Below are positions 1-6,691 of a stretch of DNA of 17,376 bases, in pieces. The notes under the pieces were generated by a model. It saw only the letters and a list, made by a program, of their open reading frames with translations, made no database searches and was not told the origin of the DNA. The position numbers were made by a program, and so were the translations under genes. Position 1 is the first letter of the stretch, and every line of letters begins with the position of its first letter. The DNA is taken from NCBI GenBank assembly GCA_036351675.1, contig JAZBPO010000092.1:1-17376 (forward strand). The letters are read 5' to 3'. Source of the stretch: JAZBPO01 sp036351675. Its GTDB lineage: Bacteria; Pseudomonadota; Gammaproteobacteria; Pseudomonadales; Azotimanducaceae.

Positions 1-1
1 C

Positions 2-313
2 CTCGAGGGCATGCGTGCAGCGCCCGGCGCGGAGCGCAGCGATGCGGACACCTGGCGCAGTCCGGCGCTGCCCGTGGCCGAGGGTGTCGCGGCCTTCCGT
101 CGCGGCGACGCGCGACGGGCCTTCATCGAACTGTGGCGCGCACGCGATCGCCTGCACCTGCTCGGCGGTTCGCACGCGCAGCGCGATCTCTTCGAGCAGC
201 TGCTCGCAGCGGCCGCCGCGGGCGCCGGGGAGACGGCCGTCGTCCGGCGCCTCGTCGCCGAGCGGCGCCGGCTGCGTCCGCAGGAGTTGCCCTGGCTCGA
301 CCTCGCCGTCTGA
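2..313 (+). CDS. TTC38-like tetratricopeptide protein, C-terminal fragment
   Basis: The reading frame is open from the left edge and stops with TGA at 311-313, so only about 103 C-terminal residues are in view. The first ATG (11) is probably internal, since the frame continues upstream of it. The segment GVAAFRRGDARRAFIEL, followed by RLHLLGGSHAQRDLFEQLL and ending in a leucine- and arginine-rich helix, looks like the last repeat of the TTC38 family of TPR proteins, where a GGSHAQRD sequence near the C-terminus is characteristic. This match is from memory of the family. No catalytic function is known to me for bacterial members. The next gene starts 80 nt downstream on the same strand, possibly from its own promoter. 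Confidence 0.7.
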   Translation, partial: LEGMRAAPGAERSDADTWRSPALPVAEGVAAFRRGDARRAFIELWRARDRLHLLGGSHAQRDLFEQLLAAAAAGAGETAVVRRLVAERRRLRPQELPWLDLAV

Positions 314-342
314 TGCGCTGGCCAGCGCCAGTCGGCTCCTAA

Positions 343-348
343 TAGACT
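343..348 (+). promoter_or_regulatory. candidate -10 element upstream of the membrane/synthase gene pair
   Basis: TAGACT matches four of six bases of the sigma-70 -10 consensus and sits in a small A/T-rich island (TCCTAATAGACT) within very GC-rich DNA. It lies about 45 nt upstream of the start at 394. No good -35 hexamer is seen 16-18 nt upstream, so this is weak evidence. Confidence 0.25.
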
Positions 349-393
349 GCCGCGCCTGCCAGCGCCCACGCCCCGAGGACCGCCCCCGCGCCC

Positions 394-996
394 ATGCGCA
401 ACGCCGTCATCTATCTGCTCGCCTTCACCGGCGGCTTCACGATCATGTCCATCGAGCTCCTCGGGGGGCGCATCCTCGCGCCCTACTTCGGCTCCAGCGT
501 CTACGTCTGGGGCTCGATCATCACGATCTTCATGCTGGCCCTCTCGGGCGGCTACCTGATCGGCGGACGCCTGTCCGTGCACAGGCCCTCGCTGCTGCGC
601 TTCGGCCTGCTGTTCGTCGCCGGCGCCGCACTCATCGGCCCCCTGCTGCTCGCCGGTACGGAGATCATGGAATGGGTCTTCGAGCGCGTCGAGGATCCGC
701 GCTACGGCTCGCTGCTGGCGGCGACGGCGCTGTTCCTGCTGCCCACGGTCATGCTCGGCATGATCTCGCCCTACTCCGTTCGTCTGCTCGTGCAGCACAC
801 GGAACACAGCGGACAGGTCGCGGGGTTCCTCTACTTCGTCTCGACCTTCGGCAGCGCCCTCGGCACGCTCGGGACCTCGTTCTACTTCGTGCTCTGGTTC
901 GACGTGGACCAGATCCTGCTCGGCCTCATCGCCACCCTGCTCGTCTGCGGTGGCCTCGGCCTCGCCGCCGATCGCCTGCTGGAGGACTCCGCATGA
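394..996 (+). CDS. spermidine-synthase-associated membrane protein (N-terminal MFS-like half)
   Basis: This is a 200-residue, very hydrophobic protein with about six membrane segments. The stretch ELLGGRILAPYFGSS, followed by VWGSIITIFMLALSGGYLIGG, is typical of the membrane domain fused ahead of the catalytic domain in many bacterial spermidine-synthase-like proteins. Here the membrane part is a separate gene. Its stop codon overlaps the start of the catalytic gene (ATGA at 993-996), so the two are almost certainly translated together and probably form one inner-membrane complex. The ATG at 394 has only a weak ribosome site (GAGGA, 14 nt upstream), but it places the first membrane helix right at the N-terminus as the family expects. 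The substrate is unknown; true polyamine synthesis should not be assumed. Confidence 0.85.
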   Translation: MRNAVIYLLAFTGGFTIMSIELLGGRILAPYFGSSVYVWGSIITIFMLALSGGYLIGGRLSVHRPSLLRFGLLFVAGAALIGPLLLAGTEIMEWVFERVEDPRYGSLLAATALFLLPTVMLGMISPYSVRLLVQHTEHSGQVAGFLYFVSTFGSALGTLGTSFYFVLWFDVDQILLGLIATLLVCGGLGLAADRLLEDSA

Positions 997-1889
997 ACCG
1001 CGCCCTTCGCCGTCTGACCCGTCTCCTCCTTCTCGTCATCGCCGGTCTCGCACCCCTTGCCGGAGCGGAGATCATCCACGAGGAGCGCTCGCTATACCGC
1101 AACATCCTCGTGCGCGAGCAGGGAGACCGACGCTGCCTGATCTTCACGGTGCGCCGTTCGGACCGGAACCAGTCCTGCATCGACCTCTCCGATCCGGACC
1201 GGCTCGTCTTCCCCTACGCACGCATGATGTTCTCCGGCCTGCTGATCAATCCGGAGCCGAAGCGGATCCTCATGGTGGGTCTCGGCGGCGGCTCCCTGCC
1301 CCGCGTCTTCGCGCAGCTGTTCCCGGAAGCGGATCAGGACCTCGTGGAGATCGACGCCGCCGTGGTCCGCGTCGCCGAGGAGTACTTCGGCTTCGCGCCC
1401 ACGGAGCGCATGAAGGTGCACGTCCGCGACGCACGGGTGTTCGTCAAGCGCGCCCTCGACCGCGGCGAGCAGTACGACTACGTCATGCTCGACGCCTTCA
1501 CCGGCGACTACATTCCCGAGCACCTGCTCACGCGCGAGTTCCTCGAGGAGGTGAAGGGTCTGCTCACGCCGGACGGTGTGCTCGTGGCGAACACCTTCTC
1601 CTCCTCGCGCCTCTATCACCACGAGTCCGCGACCTATGACGCGGTCTATCGCCACGTCGCCGAGCTGAAGCTGCCGATCACGCTGAACCGGATCCTGATC
1701 GGCTTCGAGGGGGACTGGCCCGACGACGGGACGCTCCTCGAACGCGCCGCCGCGCTGCAGCCGCGCGTGAATCGCTTCGGCATCGAGGCCCGACCCCTGG
1801 CGCGCAACCTCGACCCGGACTTCAGCTACGAGCGCGACGCACGCGTACTCACGGACCAGTACGCACCGGCCAACCTGCTGTCGCAGTAG
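993..1889 (+). CDS. spermidine-synthase-like protein with N-terminal export or anchor segment
   Basis: This 298-residue protein has the spermidine-synthase-like Rossmann fold. The nucleotide-binding loop is at about residues 96-104 (GLGGGSLPR), the acidic residues binding the SAM-type substrate are in VEID (119-121), VRDARVF follows (144-150), and the equivalent of the catalytic aspartate is in MLDAFTGD (165-172). The Gln/Asp motifs that bind putrescine in authentic SpeE are not evident between residues 50 and 85, so the acceptor may differ. The N-terminus has arginines, a leucine-rich core at 11-20 and an LAGA site near 22-25, which resembles a signal peptide or membrane anchor. A strong GGAGGA ribosome site (981-986) lies six nt before the ATG, which overlaps the previous stop. 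Either periplasmic location or simple anchoring to the upstream membrane protein fits. Confidence 0.8.
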   Translation: MNRALRRLTRLLLLVIAGLAPLAGAEIIHEERSLYRNILVREQGDRRCLIFTVRRSDRNQSCIDLSDPDRLVFPYARMMFSGLLINPEPKRILMVGLGGGSLPRVFAQLFPEADQDLVEIDAAVVRVAEEYFGFAPTERMKVHVRDARVFVKRALDRGEQYDYVMLDAFTGDYIPEHLLTREFLEEVKGLLTPDGVLVANTFSSSRLYHHESATYDAVYRHVAELKLPITLNRILIGFEGDWPDDGTLLERAAALQPRVNRFGIEARPLARNLDPDFSYERDARVLTDQYAPANLLSQ

Positions 1890-1905
1890 CGGCCCGGAGC
1901 GCCCC

Positions 1906-3489
1906 TTGTACACCCCCGATCAGCCCTACGCGTCCGCGCGCAGTCCCGTCGCGGGCCGCAACGTCGTCGCCGCCTCGCAGCCGCTCGCGGTCCAGGCCGG
2001 CATCCGCGCCCTGCGCGCGGGCGGCAATGCGGTCGATGCGGCCCTCGCCACCGCCATCACGCTGACCGTCGTGGAACCCAACAACAACGGCCTCGGCAGC
2101 GATGCATTCGCCCTCGTCTGGGACGGCGAGCGCCTGCACGGCCTCAACGCCTCGGGACGTTCGCCTGCCGCCTGGACGCCGGAGTACTTCGCTGGCCGCG
2201 ATCGCGTGCCCCTCCTCGGCTGGGACAGCGTCACCGTGCCCGGCGCCGTCAGCGCCTGGCGCGCGCTTTCCGGACGTTTCGGCGCCCTCCCCTTCGCCGA
2301 ACTGTTCACGGACGCCATCCGCTACGCACGCGAAGGCTGGTACGTCGGACCGAAGACCGCCTTCTACTGGCAGCACGCCCAGCGCCAGTTCGCCGCCTGG
2401 CCGGACTGGCAGGCGCACTTCTGCCCGGAGGGCCGAGCCCCGGCCGCCGGCGAACGCTTCGTTCCGTCCGCCATGGCCGATACGCTCGAGGCCATCGCCG
2501 CGGACCAGGGCGAGAGCTTCTATCGCGGCGCCCTGGCGAAGCGCATGGCCGCCTGTGCCGCCGAAGCCGGCGGCGCCCTCACCACCGACGACCTGGCCGC
2601 GCACGAAGCGACGTGGGTGGAACCGATCTCCACCGCCTTCGCCGGTGCGGAGCTCCACGAGATCCCGCCGAACGGCCAGGGCATCGGCGCCCTGATCGCC
2701 CTCGGCATCCTCGAGCGCCTGCGCGCCGATCTGCTCGACCCCGACTCGGCCGACGCCGTGCACCTGCAGATCGAGGCGTGCCGCGTGGGCATCCGCGAGG
2801 CCTTCACGCACGTCGCGGACCCGGAAGCCCTCGCCGTCGATCCGGCCGAGCTGATCGCACCTGCCCGCCTCGATGCGCTCGCCGCGCGCATCGACGCCGG
2901 CCGCGCCGATCCGACGCCCCTGCGCGGCGGCGCCGCGCCCGACACGGTCTATCTCACGGCCGCCGACGCCGACGGCCGGGCCGTGTCCTTCATCCAGTCC
3001 AACTATCTCGGCTTCGGGTCCGGCATCGTCGTGCCGGGGACCGGCATCGCCCTGCAGAACCGCGGTGCGGGCTTCACGCTGGAGCCCGGACACCCCAATC
3101 GCGTGGGCCCGCGCAAGCGCCCCTTCCACACCATCATTCCGGGCTTCGCCACCAAGGACGGCGCGCCGCTCATGAGCTTCGGCGTCATGGGCGGACACAT
3201 GCAGCATCAGGGGCAGGTACAGATGATGGTGCGCTGCGTACTCTGGGGTCAGAACCCGCAGGCGGCGGCGGACGCGCCGCGCTGGCACGTCCGCGAGGAC
3301 GGCTCCGTCGCCGTGGAGCCCGGTTTCGATCCGGCCGTCGCCGCGGCGCTGCGCGACCGCGGCCATCGCGTCGACGTCGAACACGCCGAGCACGTCTTCG
3401 GCGGCGCCCAGCTCGCCCTCCGGCTCCCGGACGGCGCCTGGTGCGCCGGTTCCGATCCCCGCAAGGAAGGCGGCGCGGCCGCCTTCTGA
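1906..3489 (+). CDS. gamma-glutamyltransferase-family N-terminal-nucleophile hydrolase
   Basis: This 527-residue protein belongs to the gamma-glutamyltranspeptidase family, which hydrolyses or transfers gamma-glutamyl groups after cutting itself into two subunits. Family signatures are GGNAVDAALATAI (39-51), GLGSDAF (62-68), DTVYL with the predicted nucleophile Thr347, SNYLGFGSGIVVPGTG, KRPFHTIIP and the glycine-rich MGGHMQHQGQ. No signal peptide is visible, unlike periplasmic E. coli Ggt, so it resembles the cytosolic YwrD-like branch. The start is TTG at 1906: a GGAG ribosome site at 1896-1899 lies six nt upstream and no ATG or GTG is available before the conserved N-terminus. It starts 16 nt after the synthase-like gene and is probably cotranscribed with it. 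The natural substrate (glutathione or another gamma-glutamyl compound) is not shown by the sequence. Confidence 0.9.
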   Translation: MYTPDQPYASARSPVAGRNVVAASQPLAVQAGIRALRAGGNAVDAALATAITLTVVEPNNNGLGSDAFALVWDGERLHGLNASGRSPAAWTPEYFAGRDRVPLLGWDSVTVPGAVSAWRALSGRFGALPFAELFTDAIRYAREGWYVGPKTAFYWQHAQRQFAAWPDWQAHFCPEGRAPAAGERFVPSAMADTLEAIAADQGESFYRGALAKRMAACAAEAGGALTTDDLAAHEATWVEPISTAFAGAELHEIPPNGQGIGALIALGILERLRADLLDPDSADAVHLQIEACRVGIREAFTHVADPEALAVDPAELIAPARLDALAARIDAGRADPTPLRGGAAPDTVYLTAADADGRAVSFIQSNYLGFGSGIVVPGTGIALQNRGAGFTLEPGHPNRVGPRKRPFHTIIPGFATKDGAPLMSFGVMGGHMQHQGQVQMMVRCVLWGQNPQAAADAPRWHVREDGSVAVEPGFDPAVAAALRDRGHRVDVEHAEHVFGGAQLALRLPDGAWCAGSDPRKEGGAAAF

Positions 3490-3496
3490 GGCAGAC

Positions 3497-3913
3497 TCAG
3501 TCGTCCGTGCCCGTCGCCGCGTCCGGCGGCACCAGTTCGAGTGCGGCCGAGTTCATGCAGTAGCGCAGGCCCGTGGGCTCCGGACCATCCGTGAACACGT
3601 GACCGAGGTGCGCATCGCAGTTCGCGCACACGGTTTCCGTGCGGCGCAAGAAGAACTTGCGGTCCTCCCGGTCCTCGATGGCGCGCTCCGAGATCGGCGC
3701 CCAGAAGCTCGGCCAGCCGGTCCCCGAGTCGTACTTCGTCGCCGCGTCGAAGAGCGGCTCGCCGCAGCACACGCAGACGTAGGTGCCCGGCGCCTTGCTG
3801 TCCCAGTAGCGACCCGTGAAGGCACGCTCCGTACCGGCCTTGCGCGTGACGCGATAGGCCTCGTCGGAGAGCTGTGCGCGCCATTCCGCGTCGGTCTTCG
3901 AAACCTTACCCAT
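3497..3913 (-). CDS. msrB: peptide-methionine (R)-S-oxide reductase MsrB
   Basis: This 138-residue protein reduces the R-form of methionine sulfoxide in proteins. All main family marks are present: zinc-binding pairs C47/C50 (CVCC) and C96/C99 (CANC), SGTGWPSF (63-70), HLGHVF, and the catalytic Cys119 in RYCMNS. The position where many MsrBs, including E. coli MsrB, carry the recycling cysteine (SGCGWPSF) is Thr here, so turnover probably needs direct reduction by thioredoxin or another cysteine. The ATG at 3913 has an AGGGAG ribosome site seven nt upstream (3921-3926); an in-frame ATG 36 nt further upstream would add a non-conserved extension. No signal peptide, so cytosolic. It is convergent with the gamma-glutamyltransferase gene (7-nt gap) and divergent from alaA. 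Confidence 0.95.
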   Translation of the reverse strand: MGKVSKTDAEWRAQLSDEAYRVTRKAGTERAFTGRYWDSKAPGTYVCVCCGEPLFDAATKYDSGTGWPSFWAPISERAIEDREDRKFFLRRTETVCANCDAHLGHVFTDGPEPTGLRYCMNSAALELVPPDAATGTDD

Positions 3914-3925
3914 GGCTGATCTCCC

Positions 3926-3934
3926 TGCTAATCT
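3926..3934 (+). promoter_or_regulatory. candidate extended -10 promoter for alaA
   Basis: TGCTAATCT reads as an extended -10 element (TG, one base, then TAATCT with four of six consensus bases). It would give a transcript with a leader of about 75 nt before the alaA start at 4015. A weak -35 (TTACCC) sits 17 nt upstream, over the msrB start codon. It overlaps the msrB ribosome site on the other strand, so the two divergent genes could interfere with each other. Confidence 0.4.
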
Positions 3935-4014
3935 TTCGCGCCTTTCCACGGCCGCTCGGCCCCGCCGGACGGCGGCGCGAGTCTGCCACGCCCGCCTCGA
4001 AGGCCCAAAGCGCC

Positions 4015-5229
4015 ATGCGCGAGATCCTGAAGTCCCACAAGCTCGACTCCGTCTGCTACGACATCCGCGGGCCGATACTCCGTGAAGCGAAGCGCATGGA
4101 GGAGGAGGGCCACCGGATCCTCAAGCTGAACATCGGCAATCCGGCGCCCTTCGGCTTCGACGCGCCGGACGAGGTGGTGCAGGACGTCATCCGCAACCTG
4201 CCCCAGGCCACGGGCTACTCCGACGCCAAGGGCATCTTCGCGGCGCGCAAGGCCGTCATGCAGTACACGCAGCAGCAGGGCATCGCAGGCGTCGACATCG
4301 AGGACATCTTCATCGGCAACGGTGTCTCCGAGCTGATCGTCATGGCCATGCAGGGTCTGCTCAACGACGGTGACGAGGTATTGGTGCCGGCCCCCGACTA
4401 CCCGCTGTGGACCGCCGCAGTGACCCTGTCGGGCGGCCGTCCCGTGCACTACCGCTGCGACGAGCAGGCGGACTGGTACCCGGACCTCGACGACGTCCGT
4501 GCTCGCATCACCGAGCGCACGCGCGCCCTGGTCGTCATCAATCCCAACAATCCCACCGGGGCTGTCTACTCGCGCGAACTCCTCGAGGGCCTCGTCGCCA
4601 TCGCCCACGAACACGATCTCGTGCTCCTCGCCGACGAGATCTACGACAAGATCCTCTACGACGGCGCCGTGCACATTCCGCTCGCGTCCCTGACCGAGGA
4701 CGCGGTGGTGCTCACCTTCGGCGGCCTGTCGAAGAACTACCGCGCCGCCGGCTTCCGCACGGCCTGGATGATCGTCGGCGGCGCACGCCTGCGCGCCCGG
4801 GACTACGTCGAGGGTCTGGAGATCCTCGCGTCCATGCGCCTGTGCGCGAACGTGCCGACGCAGTTCGCCGTGCAGACGGCCCTCGGCGGCTACCAGAGCA
4901 TCGACGATCTCGTCGCACCGGGGGGCCGCCTCTGCGAGCAGCGCGATCTGGCGCACGGACTCGTGAACCAGATCCCGGGCGTGTCCTGCGTGAAACCGAA
5001 GGGCGCCCTGTATCTGTTCCCGCGCCTCGATCCGAAGGTGCATCCGATCCGGGACGACGAGCAGTTCGTCCTCGATCTGCTGCTCACGGAGCGTATCCTT
5101 CTCGTGCAGGGTACGGCCTTCAACTGGCCGGAACCGGACCACTTCCGCATCGTGTTCCTGCCGCGTCCGGAGGACCTCGCGCACGCGGTCACGCGCCTCG
5201 GCCACTTCCTCGAGCATTACCGCCAGTAG
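4015..5229 (+). CDS. alaA: AlaA-type alanine/glutamate-pyruvate aminotransferase
   Basis: This 404-residue class I/II PLP-dependent aminotransferase is very close to E. coli AlaA (about 405 residues), which makes alanine from pyruvate and glutamate in the cytosol. Matching landmarks are LNIGNPAPFGFDAPDE near the N-terminus, NPNNPTGAVYS, DEIYDKILYDG, the PLP lysine K240 in GLSKNYRAAGFR, GLEILASMRLCANVPTQ, the stretch PGVSCVKPKGALYLFP and the C-terminal LLVQGTAFNWPEPDHFRIV. The ATG at 4015 gives the family's N-terminus (MREILKSHKLDSVCYDIRGP); the frame is open further upstream, but that part has no conserved look. It is divergent from msrB and followed after 31 nt by the 166-residue gene, probably in the same transcript. 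Confidence 0.95.
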   Translation: MREILKSHKLDSVCYDIRGPILREAKRMEEEGHRILKLNIGNPAPFGFDAPDEVVQDVIRNLPQATGYSDAKGIFAARKAVMQYTQQQGIAGVDIEDIFIGNGVSELIVMAMQGLLNDGDEVLVPAPDYPLWTAAVTLSGGRPVHYRCDEQADWYPDLDDVRARITERTRALVVINPNNPTGAVYSRELLEGLVAIAHEHDLVLLADEIYDKILYDGAVHIPLASLTEDAVVLTFGGLSKNYRAAGFRTAWMIVGGARLRARDYVEGLEILASMRLCANVPTQFAVQTALGGYQSIDDLVAPGGRLCEQRDLAHGLVNQIPGVSCVKPKGALYLFPRLDPKVHPIRDDEQFVLDLLLTERILLVQGTAFNWPEPDHFRIVFLPRPEDLAHAVTRLGHFLEHYRQ

Positions 5230-5260
5230 TCCGAAGCCAGCAGGAGCGGAGTACGCGCCG

Positions 5261-5761
5261 ATGTCCGATCTGCACATCGACGACTTCTACAAGGACATCG
5301 CCAAGGTCCTGAACCACCTCTACCAGTCCTTCCCCCGGAAGACGACGGTCTATGTGGAGGACATCGCGGGCTTCGAGGAGCCGGACGAATTCGGCCTGCA
5401 CTCGAACCGGCACATGGCCTGCCTCGGCGCCATGGTGTGGCTCGCCGAAGAGGGCTATATCCGCTACGAGGGCACGATCCGCCAGGAGGCCGTCGATCAG
5501 GCCGTGCTCACCGGCCGCACCTTCACGGCGCTGTCTTCCGTCGCCGCCGAGATCGAGGAGGACGAACTCGCCGATCTCGGAGAGGGCCTGCCCGCGACGA
5601 TCCGCGCCACCGCCGAGGAAGGCTTCGGAGACGCGATCCCGCCTTCCGTGATCCGCAGCCAGCGCACGAACATCAACCGCGTCCGTCTCGCCCTGCGATC
5701 ACGCTCCTCGGACCGCTTGCGCAGCGTCACCCTCGACATCCTCGGCCGGGCCGCTGGCTGA
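5261..5761 (+). CDS. conserved-looking small protein of unknown function
   Basis: This is a 166-residue soluble protein with no signal peptide or membrane segment, which I cannot assign to a named family. The N-terminal half (about residues 5-90) is well-ordered and mixed alpha/beta, with HLYQSFPRKTTVYVEDIAG, then GLHSNRHMACLGAMVWLAEEGYIRYEG, which could be a small helical or winged-helix-like domain. An acidic linker follows (IEEDELADLGEG), and the C-terminus is arginine-rich. A GGAG ribosome site lies nine nt before the ATG. It is 31 nt downstream of alaA on the same strand. Its last 63 nt overlap the 3' end of the convergent methyltransferase gene. Non-repetitive composition and a good ribosome site support a real gene. 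Confidence 0.8.
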   Translation: MSDLHIDDFYKDIAKVLNHLYQSFPRKTTVYVEDIAGFEEPDEFGLHSNRHMACLGAMVWLAEEGYIRYEGTIRQEAVDQAVLTGRTFTALSSVAAEIEEDELADLGEGLPATIRATAEEGFGDAIPPSVIRSQRTNINRVRLALRSRSSDRLRSVTLDILGRAAG

Positions 5762-6691
5762 GCGGCGCCAGACGAGCACCTTCAGTCCACGATCCGGATC
5801 GCGCTCCGGGAAGTCCGTCGAAGCTCCGAGGCGCGCCTCGACCGCGAAGCCGGGCGCCAGTTCCCGGCGCCAGGTCTCGAGGCGGCTGACCGTCAGGAAC
5901 GGGGAGTTCACGAGCAGCAGCACCTGCCCGCCCGGGCGCACCAGCTCACCGAGACGCCGCAGCAGCCGTGGCCAGTCGCGGTCGGCCTCGAAGCTGCCGC
6001 GCTGGAAGGTCGGCGGATCCAGCACGACCAGATCGAAGGGGCCGCGGCGACGCAACGCGCCGCGGCTCTTCCAGACGTCGTGCGGCAGGAAGCGCGCCCC
6101 GCGGAGGTCGTTCAGGGCGTGATTGCGCTGACCGGTCTCGAGGGCCGAGCGCGCCATGTCCACGTTCACCACCTCGCGCGCACCGCCTGCGAGTGCCGCG
6201 AGCGAGAAGGCGCAGGTGTAAGCGAAGAGGTTCAGGACGCGCGCACCGCGCGCCCGTTCACGGAGCCAGCGGCGCGCGGGCCGCGCGTCGAGGAAGAGGC
6301 CTGCGTTGCGCAGTTCGCCGGGACGCAGCAGGTACGTCAGGCCGTCCTCGCGCCCCTGCAGGCTGGGCCTGGGTGTGCCGAACAGGACCTCGACCGGCGC
6401 ACCGGGCCGCTCCCGCCACTGCAGCCAGGCGCCGTCGACCGCAGCGTTCGCCGTCGCGGCCTCCAGCTCCGACGACAGCGCGCGCACCCACGCCGCGTCG
6501 CGCTCGCCGTGGAGGCCCAGACGCAGGGTACCGGCGTAGTGATCGAGAAAGACGTCCTCGAGGCCCGGGAAGGTCCCGCCGCGACCGTGACAGACGCGGA
6601 AGACGTCCGTATCGGCATCCTCGCGGGCGGAGAGCCGCGCCCGAAGCTGCTCGCCGAGCAGGCCCGGCCCCGGATCAGGCGTCTCCGGCAT
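5699..6691 (-). CDS. class I SAM-dependent methyltransferase, RlmI/RlmK-like
   Basis: This 330-residue protein resembles the COG1092 group that includes RlmI and the RlmK half of RlmKL, which methylate 23S rRNA. Visible motifs are GLFLDARPARRWLRE (131-145), the SAM-binding motif I in LNLFAYTCAFSLAALAGG (153-170), the acidic ribose-binding residue in VNVDMA, and LVVLDPPTF (221-229) as motif IV. There is no obvious N-terminal PUA domain as in RlmI, nor the RlmL half, so the exact rRNA or other target is open. The ATG at 6691 overlaps the end of the upstream kinase-like gene by 17 nt, and no ribosome site is clear, which suggests translational coupling. It is the last gene of the eight-gene minus-strand run and overlaps a convergent gene at its 3' end. 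Confidence 0.85.
   Translation of the reverse strand: MPETPDPGPGLLGEQLRARLSAREDADTDVFRVCHGRGGTFPGLEDVFLDHYAGTLRLGLHGERDAAWVRALSSELEAATANAAVDGAWLQWRERPGAPVEVLFGTPRPSLQGREDGLTYLLRPGELRNAGLFLDARPARRWLRERARGARVLNLFAYTCAFSLAALAGGAREVVNVDMARSALETGQRNHALNDLRGARFLPHDVWKSRGALRRRGPFDLVVLDPPTFQRGSFEADRDWPRLLRRLGELVRPGGQVLLLVNSPFLTVSRLETWRRELAPGFAVEARLGASTDFPERDPDRGLKVLVWRRSASGPAEDVEGDAAQAVRGA

Noticed and set aside
1849..3393. 514-codon open frame on the minus strand opposite the gamma-glutamyltransferase gene
   Set aside because: It has no recognisable motif, lies fully antisense to a gene with clear family signatures, and is the kind of shadow frame expected at very high GC.
3928..5277. 449-codon minus-strand frame opposite alaA
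   Set aside because: Antisense shadow; the plus-strand product matches AlaA along its whole length.
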